Source: DATBQN01 sp963799925 (GTDB lineage: Bacteria > Acidobacteriota > Thermoanaerobaculia > Multivoradales > UBA5704). From it: DNA of 64,000 nt. The stretch is from the NCBI GenBank assembly GCA_963799925.1, contig CAWCYZ010000004.1, positions 1,550,001-1,614,000 of the forward strand. The letters are read 5' to 3'. The first letter of the stretch is position 1; every line of letters begins with the position of its first letter. The notes beneath the pieces were generated by a model. The model had not been told where the DNA came from and did no database searches. It saw only the letters and a list, made by a program, of their open reading frames with translations. Below, piece after piece: positions 51,887 to 61,982 of the stretch. The translations under genes and the position numbers were made by a program.

Positions 51887-54181
51887 TCAGTGTGCTCCGG
51901 CGGCGAGCCCCGCCTCGCCCAGCCGGGTGCCGATGCCGATCGCGTCCCCCTGCCCGATCCGCCCGGGGAGCTCGCCCGCGAGCACCAGCCCGGGAGCGTC
52001 GCCCAGCCGCCGCGCCGCCGCCGGGCCGGCGACCACCGTGTCGATCCCCAGGCGCGCCTGGAAGCCGACCCGCAGGAGCGGCGCGATGACCGCGAGCCGA
52101 TAGGCGGTGTGCGCCGGCTTCTCGGCGTCGAGGACGTCGAGCACCCGCTGCCGCCGGCGCGGGTCGGCGACCTGGCGCTCGTAGACCTCGACCGCGAACT
52201 GGTGGGCGACCTCGGCGAAGAGGTGCGCTCCGGGACCTTCGCCGTCCTCGGCGAGATAGGAGCCGCCCAAGACCGCCGTGGTGCCGACGACGGCGCCGTC
52301 GACGTCGGCGGGGGCGAGCACGGTGGCGAAGCCGAGGCCGCCGGCGGCCGCATCGCCGGGCGCGGTGCCGTCCTCCGGCAGCGCCCACCAGCGGGCGTGG
52401 AGGATGGGCTCGGCGATCCGCGCCTCGACGCCGGCCGCGGCGCGGAGCGCCGCCTGCAGGCCGGCGACCGTGCCGCGCCGGCCGTCGGCGGCGAAGGCGC
52501 CGGCGAGCGCCCGGCGCTTCTCGCCGGCGCTCCAGGTCTCCTCGAGCTCCAAGCCCAGCCAGCCGGCGAGCCAGGGGAGCCAGTCGGCGGGCGCCGCGGC
52601 GACGTCGAAGTGGCGGCCGATCCCGGCGATCTCCGCCTCGACGTCGGCGAAGCCGCTGGCGAAGAGGGCGAGGAAGCGCTCGAGGAGCTCGGGGTCGGTG
52701 GCCTTTTCGCGGTAGATGGCGGGCAGGTGGGCGCTCAAGGTCTCGGGATCGAAGTCGACGCGGAGCTGCGCCAGGCAGGGGCTCTCCTGCCCCTCGCCGG
52801 TCAGGTGGGCGCCGAGCCAGAGATAGCGCGCCGGCGCGCCGCGGACGAGCCCCTGGGCGGCGTCCGGCGGCAGCGGCTGCCACGCCGGGCCGGCGAACGG
52901 CGCGAGCGGCGGCCCGTCGGGATCGGGCGGGGCGCCGGTCTTGGCGTCGGCGGTGGCGAAGAAGAGCTGCAGGTGGCCGCCGGCGGCCAGCGGGTCGCCG
53001 AGTCCCTGGGCGAACGCCTCGACCTGGTGCCAGAGGACCGGCTGCGCCCCGGAGCCGAAGGGACCGCCCCAGAGGACGCCGCTCCGGGCGCGGCCGCCGC
53101 CGAGGTCGAGGCGCAGCGGCGGGGCGGCGCCTCCCGCGCCACCCAAGTGCAGCCAGAGGTCGCGCGCGCCGCCGTCCGGCGCCGCCGGCTCGTCGTCGTC
53201 CTCCTCCCGCCCGCAGGCGCAGGGGGACGGCGAGCCGAGGGCGAGCGCCGCGACCGGGCCGGAGAAGCCCTCGGCGGCGCCGAGCGGCGCGCCGTCCGGC
53301 GCCAGCACCAGCAGGCGGCGGGAGGCGTTGTCCCCCACCAGGATCGTCCCGCCGTCGATCGTCGCGAGGACGAGAGGGTCGCCCGGCGGCAGGTCGAAGG
53401 AGCGCCGCGGCGTGCCGTCCGCGGCGAAGGCGAAGACGCGCCCGGCGGCGCCGTCGGGCCGGTCGAGCACCAGGACCTCGGTGTCCGCGGAGGCGTCGCC
53501 CGCGGCGCTCGCCCGCACCGCGACGCCGGTCGGCTGCGCCATGCCGGCGGCCGCCGCCCGCTCCCAGAAGGCGGCGTCGACGCGGCCGCGGGAGGAGAGC
53601 TTCTGCACCCGGCGGTTGCCGTGGTCGACGACGTAGACGGCGCCCGTGGGATCGGCGGCGAGGCTCCACGGGGTGTCGAAGCGGCCGGGCTCGGCGCTCG
53701 GCTCGGGCGGCCCGGCCGGGTCGGCCTGTCCCCAGATGCCGGCGAGGGCGAACGAGCCGGGATCGACGAGCTGGATGCGGTGATTGCCGCTGTCGGCGAC
53801 GAGGAGGAGGCCGGTCCGCCGGCCCATCCGCCGGCCGCTCGGGCCACCGGTCCGGGGCTGGAGGAGCAGGCCGCGCGGGCTCTTGAGCCGGGTCGGCAGG
53901 TCGCCGGTCCCGCCGAAGCAGGGGACCGGGGCGCGGCTGCCGTCGCAGGGGTCGACGCGCCACAGGAGATCGGCGCCGGGGTCGGTGTAGAAGACGGCTC
54001 CCGCGGCGTCCACCGCGACGCCGGCCGGGCCGTCGGGGACGGGCAGGGCGTCGAGGCCGGGCACGGCGGGGGAGAGGAGCGGGACGGCGAGGAGGCGGAG
54101 CGCGCCCTCGCCGCCGAGCTCGAGCCCGCGCCAGGCGAAGCGCGGCCACAGGTTCTCGCGGTTGAGGTAGGAGAAGCTCAT
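51887..54181 (-). CDS. Beta-propeller/phage tail protein I fusion
   Basis: 764 residues. The first 330 or so residues form NHL-type propeller repeats (GPAGVAVDAAGAVFYTDPGA DLLWRVD; GLLLVADSGNHRIQLVDPGS; PWSLAADPTGAVYVVDHGNR RVQKL; PTGVAVRASA). A central beta-rich part follows, with a Cys/Asp stretch SPCACGREEDDDE. From about 510 comes the tail-protein-I module: SAHLPAIYREKATDPELLER FLALFASGFADVEAEI, WLPWLAGWLGLELEETWSAG, RRGTVAGLQAALRAAAGVE. In phages and eCIS this family joins baseplate to fibres. The propeller probably serves as a carbohydrate- or protein-binding head. ATG at 54181 overlaps the upstream stop (ATGA). Confidence 0.82.
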   Translation of the reverse strand: MSFSYLNRENLWPRFAWRGLELGGEGALRLLAVPLLSPAVPGLDALPVPDGPAGVAVDAAGAVFYTDPGADLLWRVDPCDGSRAPVPCFGGTGDLPTRLKSPRGLLLQPRTGGPSGRRMGRRTGLLLVADSGNHRIQLVDPGSFALAGIWGQADPAGPPEPSAEPGRFDTPWSLAADPTGAVYVVDHGNRRVQKLSSRGRVDAAFWERAAAAGMAQPTGVAVRASAAGDASADTEVLVLDRPDGAAGRVFAFAADGTPRRSFDLPPGDPLVLATIDGGTILVGDNASRRLLVLAPDGAPLGAAEGFSGPVAALALGSPSPCACGREEDDDEPAAPDGGARDLWLHLGGAGGAAPPLRLDLGGGRARSGVLWGGPFGSGAQPVLWHQVEAFAQGLGDPLAAGGHLQLFFATADAKTGAPPDPDGPPLAPFAGPAWQPLPPDAAQGLVRGAPARYLWLGAHLTGEGQESPCLAQLRVDFDPETLSAHLPAIYREKATDPELLERFLALFASGFADVEAEIAGIGRHFDVAAAPADWLPWLAGWLGLELEETWSAGEKRRALAGAFAADGRRGTVAGLQAALRAAAGVEARIAEPILHARWWALPEDGTAPGDAAAGGLGFATVLAPADVDGAVVGTTAVLGGSYLAEDGEGPGAHLFAEVAHQFAVEVYERQVADPRRRQRVLDVLDAEKPAHTAYRLAVIAPLLRVGFQARLGIDTVVAGPAAARRLGDAPGLVLAGELPGRIGQGDAIGIGTRLGEAGLAAGAH

Positions 54182-55131
54182 TCGACCCCCATCCACGCCA
54201 CCCGCCAGGCGTCGAAGCTCGCGAGGCTCAGGACGTCGGTCGGGCCGCCGAGGCCGGTGACCAGCAGGTAGGCCTCGAGGGTGAAGCCGTTCGGGCCGGG
54301 GTCGCGGACGGCGATCAGCGGCTCGACCAGGGCGAGCGGCAGCTCGTGCGCCGGGTCGATCAGGACGCGGTCGCCGGCGATCCGCGCCGTGTAGCAGGGC
54401 GTCGAGGCGAAGCCCGCCGCCGAGGTGTCGACCCGCGACTGCAGGCCGAACGACAGGAACGGCGGCTGGACGGCGGTGCCGGGTGGGATGGGGACGTCGA
54501 GGCGGCTCCAGCCCCCCGCCGCCTCGCCGCAGGCGATGTAGGGCTGCCGCGCCAGGCGCGCGCTCCGCCGCTCGGCGGTCGACACCGCCTGCTTGAGCTG
54601 GCAGCTCAGCACCTCGGCGCGGGCGAGGACGATGCGCCGCGCCGACTGGACGTCCTGCCCGAGCTGCGGGTCGACCGGCTGCAGGTCGCCGGTCTCGCCG
54701 CGCTCGAGGCGCACCCAGCAGAAGCTCGGCTCCTCGCGCCGGCGGACGACGCCGCGCGGCAGGCAGATCCCCTCCCGCGTCTCGCTCTCCGGGAGCGCCG
54801 AGTCGTCCGGGTAGGCGACGGTGAGGTCGAAGAAGACCGACTGCCCGTCCGCCTCGCTCGCCACCGGCGGCACCGGCTCGACGTGGGTCGCGGTGAGGAC
54901 GATCTCCCGCCCCAGGGCGTCCAGGGCGTAGCCGGCGCCCACCGAGACCTCGCGGGCGCCGCGCGGGCCGCTGACCGCGTAGCCGCTGCCGATCCCCGGC
55001 TGGTGGAGGTCGCGGTTGTGCAGCCAGCGCATGTCGCGGTTGTAGGCGTCGATGCCGTCGAGGTCGGCGGCGAGCAGCCGCTGGCCGTCGAAGAACTGCA
55101 GGCGCTCGCTGGGCACGTCAGGGTTTTTCAT
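54178..55131 (-). CDS. eCIS baseplate-associated protein B (paralogous domain)
   Basis: 317 residues. Shared domain near the N-terminus: ERLQFFDGQRLLAADLDGID, MRWLHNRDLHQPGIGSGYAV, GAGYALDALGREIVLTATHV. The rest is beta-rich (VFFDLTVAYPDDSALPESET; PPFLSFGLQSRVDTSAAGFA STPCYTARIAG; NGFTLEAYLLVTGLGG), and the segment 'vdTsaAGFt.tPCYfa.laG' is also present in the neighbour at 55118-56053, so B and A are the closest pair. Overlaps that gene by 14 bases and the next by 4. Probable baseplate or collar component; precise role unknown. Confidence 0.75.
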   Translation of the reverse strand: MKNPDVPSERLQFFDGQRLLAADLDGIDAYNRDMRWLHNRDLHQPGIGSGYAVSGPRGAREVSVGAGYALDALGREIVLTATHVEPVPPVASEADGQSVFFDLTVAYPDDSALPESETREGICLPRGVVRRREEPSFCWVRLERGETGDLQPVDPQLGQDVQSARRIVLARAEVLSCQLKQAVSTAERRSARLARQPYIACGEAAGGWSRLDVPIPPGTAVQPPFLSFGLQSRVDTSAAGFASTPCYTARIAGDRVLIDPAHELPLALVEPLIAVRDPGPNGFTLEAYLLVTGLGGPTDVLSLASFDAWRVAWMGVE

Positions 55132-56053
55132 CGCTCACCTCGGGTTGGAGACGGGCCGGTCGGCCGCTGCCGGGCTGCGTCTGGAGCCCGATCCAGCAGA
55201 CCGCGAGCTGCTGCCGCGCCAGGCGCCAGACGTCGGAGAAGGACGGGCTCGCGGCGTTCGAGCCCGCGGCGGTCGAGGCCGGGACCGGCCGCGGGCGGAG
55301 GTGGAAGTAGAAGCCGTGGAGGAAGGTCCGGCCGACGAAGTCGACGAGCGCGATCGGCGGCACGGTCGCGCCGGCGAGGCTGCCGGCGAGCCAGGCGAAG
55401 TAGCAGGGCGGGCGGGTGAAGCCGGCGGCCCGCGTGTCGACCCAGACGAGGAGCCCCAGCTCGGGCTGCTTCGAGTGCGGCGGCCCCGGCCACGGCACCC
55501 AGGCGGTGCCGCCGGCGAGGGTCGCGCCGCTCGCGATGCGGGGGCGTGCGAGCGGCGCGGCGAAGGGGGAGAGGAAGGCGGCGTCCCAGGCGAGCCCCGC
55601 GGGGCCGGCGGTCAGGCGGGCGAGCGGCACGCCGTCGGCGGGGCGCCAGGCGGCCTCCGCCAGCCAGGCGAGCTCGGCGGTGTCGGTTCCGGCGGCGCAC
55701 CCTGCCGCCGCGGCCTGCCGGTAGCGCAGCACGAGGAGGAGCGGCGCGGTGCCGCCGGCGGCATCACCCTCCAGGTCCGGCGCCGCGAGGCGGCGGGCGC
55801 CGGCGAGGATCAGCTCGCGCCCGTAGGGGTCGAAGGCGACGCCGGGGAGCACCTCGGCGACGAGCGGCGGCGCCCCCGGCACCGGCAGCGCCTGGAGCCC
55901 GGCGCGCACGCCGTAGGCGGCGTGGAGGGCGCGGGCGTGCCACCAGCGCAGCTGGTCCTCGACCGCCGCCTGGTCGCGGAGGTCGCGCGCCAGGAGGTCC
56001 TGGCCGGGGTAGTGGCTCAGCCGCTCGAGCTCGCGCCGCGGGAAGTTCGCCAT
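55118..56053 (-). CDS. eCIS baseplate-associated protein A (paralogous domain)
   Basis: 311 residues. LERLSHYPGQDLLARDLRDQ, LRWWHARALHAAYGVRAGLQ and PGVAFDPYGRELILAGARRL give the domain shared with three downstream genes. C-terminal half: LGLLVWVDTRAAGFTRPPCY FAWLAGSLAG and VPPIALVDFVGRTFLHGFYF HL, again close to its neighbour B. No signal peptide, membrane helix or enzyme motif. The start MANFPRRELER at 56053 lies nine bases after the stop of the second baseplate-J gene. Confidence 0.75.
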   Translation of the reverse strand: MANFPRRELERLSHYPGQDLLARDLRDQAAVEDQLRWWHARALHAAYGVRAGLQALPVPGAPPLVAEVLPGVAFDPYGRELILAGARRLAAPDLEGDAAGGTAPLLLVLRYRQAAAAGCAAGTDTAELAWLAEAAWRPADGVPLARLTAGPAGLAWDAAFLSPFAAPLARPRIASGATLAGGTAWVPWPGPPHSKQPELGLLVWVDTRAAGFTRPPCYFAWLAGSLAGATVPPIALVDFVGRTFLHGFYFHLRPRPVPASTAAGSNAASPSFSDVWRLARQQLAVCWIGLQTQPGSGRPARLQPEVSDEKP

Positions 56054-56061
56054 CGCCGCCC

Positions 56062-58293
56062 TCACTCCACCTGGATCGCGTGCCGGCCCGCCGCCACCAG
56101 CTCGAGCGGGGCGAGGCACAGGTTGCCGCAGCGCTCGCTGCCGTCGGGGAGCACGAGCGCCAGCGAGAGCACGACGTCGACGCCGGGGACGGCGGCGATC
56201 ACCCGCAGCACCTCGGCGCGGTAGACGTCGCGGCCGAACGGCCAGCCGTCGCCCGCCGGCCCGCCGGTGAGGGGATGGAAGAAGGCGTCGAGGGCGGCCG
56301 CGACGCGCGCCGCGAGGGCGGTGCGGTCGCTCCGCGGCAGGGCGCGGACGGTCGCCCGCACCGCCATCTCGCGGTAGTCGGGGCCGCTGACGACGACGCG
56401 GGTGCCGACGAGCCGGCGGCGGCCGAGCTGGGCGGCGACGGCGCGCAGCAGGCCGGCGCTCGGCTGCGGCCGGTGGCGCGGCAGGAAGGGGAGGACGATC
56501 ACCGTCACCACGCCGAGCGCCGCGAGGCAGGGGAAGGCCGGATCGAGGTTGGCGCGCGCCGTGACGCGGGCGAGCGCCACCCCCGGCGTCGCGACGGCGA
56601 GCGCCTCGTAGTCGGCGAGGGTGATGGCGCGCTCGCTCCCCGCCGCCAGGTCGACGGCGCGGGCGGTGGCGGCGGCGAGCGTCTCGGCCGCGGCGCCGCC
56701 CGTCGCGGGGAGCGGGTTGGCGACCGCGATCCCGGCGCCGAGCGCCGCCCAGAGCGCCTTCCAGGCATCCGCATTGGCGGCGCCGAGCAGGGCCTGGTTG
56801 TGCGGCGTGTCGGCGATCCCGGCGAGCCGGCCGGCGGGGAGGTTCCCCGCCTCGCCGCGCGTCGCCCGGTAACGGGCGAGGACCGTGGCGTCCTCGGGCA
56901 GCGTCCGCCCGGCCTCGCCGTCGCCGGCGGTCAGGAGCCCCTGCTCGAGGTCGACCACCAGGTGCGAGTCGGCGCGGCCCGAGGCGTCGAAGTCGGGGCG
57001 GACCTGCCAGGGCCGGAGCCGCGTCCCCTCGAGCGTCCAGACCGCGAGCGTCGCGGCGAGGACGGGCGCCTTGGGGAAGGCGAGGCGCTGGCTCGGCTCG
57101 CCGCTCCCGGTGCCGACGAAGGTCGCCTGGAAGGGGCCGTCCGCGGTGGCGTTCGAGAGCTCCGGCAGCGTCTCGGCCTGCTCGGCGAGGACGCCGTCGA
57201 CGGCGAGGGCGGCGAGCGCCGGCGCCGCGTCGTAGGCGCCGGCGACGAAGCGGCAGCGGAGGTAGAAGAGCTCGTCCTGGACGGTGCCGAGTCGCTGGCT
57301 CGCGAGGGCGGCCGGCGGCGTCACCACGACGCTCCCGTCCAGGGTCAGCGAGCGCGTGTCGTCGAGGACCTCGCCGGCCGCGGCATCGAGGGGCCGCCAG
57401 ACGATGCCGGCGCCGCCGGCGCCGGCACCCATGACCGCGATCTCCCACACCGTGCGGACCGACGCGTGCGGCGGCAGTGTCGGCTCGATGGGCTCGATGA
57501 GCTCGCTGGGCTCGCCGGCTCCGGCGGGCTCCGGCTCCGCATCGGCCCCGGCGTGCGGATCCTTCTCCGGCTGGCCGCAGCCGCAGCGGCCGCCGGGAGC
57601 GGGGCAGGGGGAGGCGGCGGCGAGCCGGGCGGCGGCGAGCAGCCGCCGGCGCGCCGCGCGGTCCGCGGAGCCCGGCGGATCGCCGGCGAAGGTGAGATAG
57701 AGGCTGACCGGCCGCCCGGCGGGGAGCGCCTTGCCCGGCGGCATGGCGAGCCCCAGGTAGAGCGCCGCGCCCGGCGCCGGATCGTCGCCCAAGAGCGGCA
57801 CCGGCTCGCCGCGGCGCAAGCGCGCCGTCCAGTCGACGGGCGCCGCGGCCCCGCCGCCGTCACCGGCCGCCGCCACCTGGACCGCGGCGAGCGAAGCGCC
57901 GGAGAGGGCGACCGGCGCCAGGGTGCGGAAGACGGTCCGCACGCCGCCCGGGTCGTCGCCGGCGACCTCGAGGTCGGCCGGGAGGTCGAGCGGCAGGCCG
58001 GCGGGAAGCGGCCCGGCGGCCAGGGTGAACGCCGCCACGGTGCGCGCCGCGCGGGGCGGCCGCGGGGCGATGCCGACCAGGGCGAGGAGCTTCCTGACGC
58101 GCTCCGCCGGGATGCGGTTCGCCCAGTAGAGATCCATCTCCGCCACCCAGGCGAAGAGCTCGATCAGGGTGATCCCCGGATCGTGGACGTTCCAGTCCGT
58201 CCAGCCCGGCGCGTAGAGGGGGACGAGCGAGGTCCCCTCGGACACCAGGTCGGCCCAGCGGCGGTCGTCCAAGTTCGGCAGCGGCAGCGGCAT
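56062..58293 (-). CDS. Baseplate J-like protein 2
   Basis: 743 residues. The N-terminus (LPNLDDRRWADLVSEGTSLV, WTDWNVHDPGITLIELFAWV AEMDLYWANRIPAERVRKLL ALVGI) is the standard opening of putative baseplate assembly proteins of contractile injection systems. The C-terminal part has the gpJ-like layout (AITLADYEALAVATPGVALA RVTARANLD; VSGPDYREMAVRATVRALPR; GDGWPFGRDVYRAEVLRVIA AVPGVDVV). A Cys-rich insert (CPAPGGRCGCGQPEKD) lies in the middle. These proteins form the wedge ring joining tube and sheath to the baseplate. Unbroken reading frame. Starts 12 bases after the first J-like gene. Confidence 0.87.
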   Translation of the reverse strand: MPLPLPNLDDRRWADLVSEGTSLVPLYAPGWTDWNVHDPGITLIELFAWVAEMDLYWANRIPAERVRKLLALVGIAPRPPRAARTVAAFTLAAGPLPAGLPLDLPADLEVAGDDPGGVRTVFRTLAPVALSGASLAAVQVAAAGDGGGAAAPVDWTARLRRGEPVPLLGDDPAPGAALYLGLAMPPGKALPAGRPVSLYLTFAGDPPGSADRAARRRLLAAARLAAASPCPAPGGRCGCGQPEKDPHAGADAEPEPAGAGEPSELIEPIEPTLPPHASVRTVWEIAVMGAGAGGAGIVWRPLDAAAGEVLDDTRSLTLDGSVVVTPPAALASQRLGTVQDELFYLRCRFVAGAYDAAPALAALAVDGVLAEQAETLPELSNATADGPFQATFVGTGSGEPSQRLAFPKAPVLAATLAVWTLEGTRLRPWQVRPDFDASGRADSHLVVDLEQGLLTAGDGEAGRTLPEDATVLARYRATRGEAGNLPAGRLAGIADTPHNQALLGAANADAWKALWAALGAGIAVANPLPATGGAAAETLAAATARAVDLAAGSERAITLADYEALAVATPGVALARVTARANLDPAFPCLAALGVVTVIVLPFLPRHRPQPSAGLLRAVAAQLGRRRLVGTRVVVSGPDYREMAVRATVRALPRSDRTALAARVAAALDAFFHPLTGGPAGDGWPFGRDVYRAEVLRVIAAVPGVDVVLSLALVLPDGSERCGNLCLAPLELVAAGRHAIQVE

Positions 58294-58304
58294 CGGCGGC
58301 TCCT

Positions 58305-61300
58305 TCAGACCACCTGGACCTTGAGGGTGCCGGCGGCGACGACGCGGCCGGCGGGCACGGCGATCTGCTCGCCCTGGAGCTGCCCGCCGAGGAGGAGCGC
58401 CAGCTCCTCGACGTGATCGACCCCCGGCACCCGCGCGAGAGCGGTGGCGAGGTCCGAGAGGAAGACGCCGCGGCCGGGCGCCCAGCCGAGGCCCTCGGGG
58501 CCGCCGGCGAGCGGATGGAGGAAGGTGGCGAGCGCGGCGCGGGCGAGCTGGTCGACGGTGCCGGCGGCGGCCGGATCGGCGGCGGCGACGGTCGCGGCGA
58601 CGTCGATCGGCAGGTAGTCGGGGCCGGTGACGTGGAGGTGGAGGGCGGCGCTCGCCTGGGCGGAGGCCTCCCGAGCGAGCGCCAGGCGGATCTGCTCGCG
58701 CAGGCCGAACGAGGGCCAGGGCTGCGGCTCGGCGCTCTGCGGGATGACGACGAGCGTGACCCAGCCCGCCCGCCGCCGGCCGTCGGCGTCGAGGTTGGGG
58801 AGGGCCCAGGCGGCGGCCACCGCCGGCGAGGTCTCGCGCGCCAGGGCGGCGAAATCGGCGGCGGTACGTCGCCCGGCCGCGGCGGCGGAGCGTAGCGGGG
58901 GCGCGTAGCCCGAGCGCCGCCAGGGTCTCGGCATCGGCGCCGCCCTCGGCCGCCGTGGGGTTCGACACCGCCTGGACGCCGGGGATGCCGGCGAGGAGCT
59001 GCTTGGCGGCGCCGGGGGCGACGTTGCCCGGCTGCCGCCGCCGGTCTGGTAGCGGCGGGCGACGAACGCCGCGCCGGCCGGCGGCACGCGGCCGTGCTCG
59101 CCGTCGCCGAGCAGCAGGCGCCCCCGCGTGCGGTCGAGCGCATAGTGGCGGTCGGCGGGGCCGGAGCGCAGCAGGTCGCGCTGCTGCTGCCAGCGCACCC
59201 ACGCCTCGGTCACCCGCTTGTTGCGGTCGCGCACGAGGCGGAGCGGGTCGACCGCTGAGGTCGGTCTGCCGGCCCTCGGCGGCGAGCATCGCCTCGAGGC
59301 TGGCAGGATCTGGACCGCCGCCGGATCGCCGCCGAAGAGGTCCTGCGCCAGGACCCGCCACTCGACGTCGGCGCGGGCGCCGGCGAGCTCCCGGACCTCG
59401 ATCTGCTCGCCGGCGAGGACCGGGAACTGGCGGAAGGCGAGGACCTGGCCGGGGCGCCCGAAGCCTTGCCCAGCGACTCGTCGGCGATGGTCTGGCGCTG
59501 CGACGCCCACACCGCGTTGGGGTAGATCCCGGCGAGCGTCGGCGCGCCCGGCGGGCCGTCCTCCTTGAGGCGGGCGCGCAGCCAGTAGAGCGCGGCATCG
59601 CCGAAGCGCGCCGCGGCGGCGGCGTCCTCGGGCCCGATCAGCGACGCCATGCCGGGCACCCGCAGCCGTGAGGTCTCGTCGTCGACCGCCAGGCGGTCCC
59701 AGGCGATGCCGTCCCAGTACTCCCAGACGAGGTCGGGGCCGACGGTGTCGCCGCGCTGCTCGACGACGTCGAAGTAGACGTTGAGGCGGTCGACGGGGAG
59801 CGGCTTGTCGAAGCCCAGGTAGAGCGCCGGCGTCTGGCCGGACACCGTGGCGAACGGCGGGAAGGGGTGGCCCGGCCAGCGCGCCTCCTCGCTGCGGTCG
59901 ACGTACGCGAAGTCGTTGTAGGCGAGGACGTGCTCGGGCACGTAGGGGCCCCGCTCCCAGCTGTAGCCGAGGCGCAGCTCGGCGAGCGCCGGCGGGCACG
60001 GCAGGACGTAGTGGAAGGTGTTCGTCGTGCCGTCGGTGCCCCGGAAGCTGACCTTGGCGCGGGTCCCGTAGCCGCCGGAGACCAGCCGCGCGCGCACCCA
60101 GAGGGCCTCCTCGCCGTGCACCTTGACGGGGAGCATGTCGTCGGGGACGCGGAAGCTGAAGCTGCCGCTGCCGGTCAGGTCGGCGGGCGGCGCGGGCGCC
60201 GACGCGGCGCCGGCGCTCGCCGACTGCTCGAGCAGGGCGCCGCCGTGGACCAGGGTGACGTTCCCGGCGGCGACATAGGGGGAGGCGGGGCGGACCTCGT
60301 CGATCGGCAGCAGGTTCCACGCCGCGCCGTTCCAGTACTCCCAGGCGAGCTCGTGGTCCAGCTGGGCGGCGCCGCCGATCGCCACCTCGTCGGCCGGCGT
60401 CCGCGCGTGCGCCAGGCGCACCGTCACCACCGCGCCGGGCTTGGCGAAGATCTCGGCGCTCGAGAGGTAGAAGGCGTCGCCGGGCTTCGGGCTCTGGCCG
60501 AGCGGGAAGAAGGACTTGCTGGTGTCGAGCGTCTCGGCGCCGGCGAGCGCCTTGTCGGGCAGCAGGCCCGGCGGCGGCGCCGGGCCGCGGGCCGGCGGCG
60601 GCGCCTCGCCCGCGCCCGGCATCGCGGCCGGCACGGCGGCGGCGGCGGCCCCTCCGGCAGCACCGGCACCGTCACCGACACCGCGAGCTTGAGCTCGGCG
60701 ATCTGCGGCAGCACCCGCGCCGGGTCGATGGGCAACGGCTGATCGAGCCGGCCGCGGATCCAGAAGGCCGCGATGCCGCCGACCGTCGTCTGGGCGGTCT
60801 GCGCGCAGTCGGTCGTCAGGCGCACCCGGCCGCTGGCGGTCAAACCGCCGGTGCCGTCGGCGCTCGCCGCCGCCTCGCCGCAGAGCCGGCGCATCCCCGC
60901 GAAGCCGCGCCAGACGGCGCCGTCCCAGTACTCCCAGACGACGTCGAGCGCCTGGTTGGCGGCGGTCGCGAGCTCGAGCTCGACGGCGAGGTGCGTCTGG
61001 CCGGAGAAGGCGAGGAGGGTGTCGTGGGCGATGTAGAGGGCGTGCGGCGTGTCGGCGAGCGCCGCGGGATCCCAGGGGACGAGCGGCCGGCCGGCGGCCA
61101 GGTCGGCGCCATGGTCGATCGCCTGGTCGCGCCCGGGCCAGAGGCTGACGACGCTCCGCAGGCGCGCCGCGGCGAGGCCGGCCGCCTGCTCGGTCTCGAA
61201 GACGATCTGCTGGCTGCTGCCGGGCGGCGGCGGGGCGGCCACCTGGACCGCCGCGGGGAGCGTCACGTCGACCGCCGTGTCGCCGAGCTGGAAGACCAGC

Positions 61301-61557
61301 GGCAGGCGCGCCTCCTGGGCGGGGATCCGCTCGACGCCCAGGAGGTCGAAGAAGGCGAGGCGGTTCTTCTCCGGCGCGCGGTCGAGCCGCGTCGCGATCG
61401 CCTCGAGATAGCGGGCGGCGATCCACAGCAGGGCGGCGTCGGGCCCGGCGGCGGCCGGCGCCCAGGCCGCGAGGTAGGCGGCGCGGCGGGCGAGGAGCTC
61501 GGCGTGGAAGTCCGCCGCCCGGCGCGGGTCCAGGGCGCGGCGATCGTCCGCCTTCAC
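58305..61557 (-). CDS. Baseplate J-like protein 1, Afp11 type (several frameshifts)
   Basis: About 1080 residues when joined. Start KADDRRALDPRRAADFHAEL, ALLWIAARYLEAIATRLDRA PEKNRLAFFDLLGV, typical of this family. Repeated modules contain VWEYWDGAVWRGF, AWEYWNGAAWNLLPIDEVRP and VWEYWDGIAWDRLAVDDETS, a WEYWdG..W repeat seen three times. The C-terminal part has HYALDRTRGRLLLGDGEHGR VPPAG and HVTGPDYLPIDVAATVAAAD PAAAG, then GVFLSDLATALARVPGVDHV EELALL. Frame steps occur near 60650, 59455, 59270 and about 59030-58870. It organises the wedge of the baseplate. The start overlaps the gp25 gene stop by 4 bases. Confidence 0.85.
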
Positions 61558-61982
61558 GCGCCCGCTCCTTCCTGGAGGAAGAAGGGATAGACCAGGTTGT
61601 AGTGGGTGTTGGTGGCGCGCACGCGGTAGGAGATGGCGATGCTCAGCCGGTCGCGGTACGGCGGCTCGGGGCTGACGTCGACCGCCAGCACGTCGATCCG
61701 CGGCTCCCAGTCGATCAGCGCCTCCTCGACGCGCTTGCCGAGCGACTCCTCGGTGGCGACCGAGACCGGCTCGAAGACGAAGTCGTCGAGCCCGGCGCCG
61801 AAGTCCGGCCGCATCACCCGCTCGCCGCGGCGGGTGCCGAGGATGATGAGGATCGACTCGCGGATGTCCTCCTCGTAGGCCGCCGTGGCGACCGTGCGGT
61901 CGGCGGCGAGGGCGAGCGGGAAGCCCCAGCCCACCCCCAGGAAGGCGCGGCTCGGATCGCGCGGTGGGCCGCTCACGCTCAT
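61554..61982 (-). CDS. gp25/GPW-like baseplate wedge protein
   Basis: 142 residues, the family size. Core: FLGVGWGFPLALAADRTVAT A, DIRESILIILGTRRGERVMR PDFGAGLDDFVFEP, where the EsI..il.T..GERvm.P.FG.gl....f.p pattern is the gp25 signature also found in TssE and Afp9. It seeds sheath polymerisation on the baseplate. Overlaps its neighbours on both sides by 4 bases. Confidence 0.93.
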   Translation of the reverse strand: MSVSGPPRDPSRAFLGVGWGFPLALAADRTVATAAYEEDIRESILIILGTRRGERVMRPDFGAGLDDFVFEPVSVATEESLGKRVEEALIDWEPRIDVLAVDVSPEPPYRDRLSIAISYRVRATNTHYNLVYPFFLQEGAGA

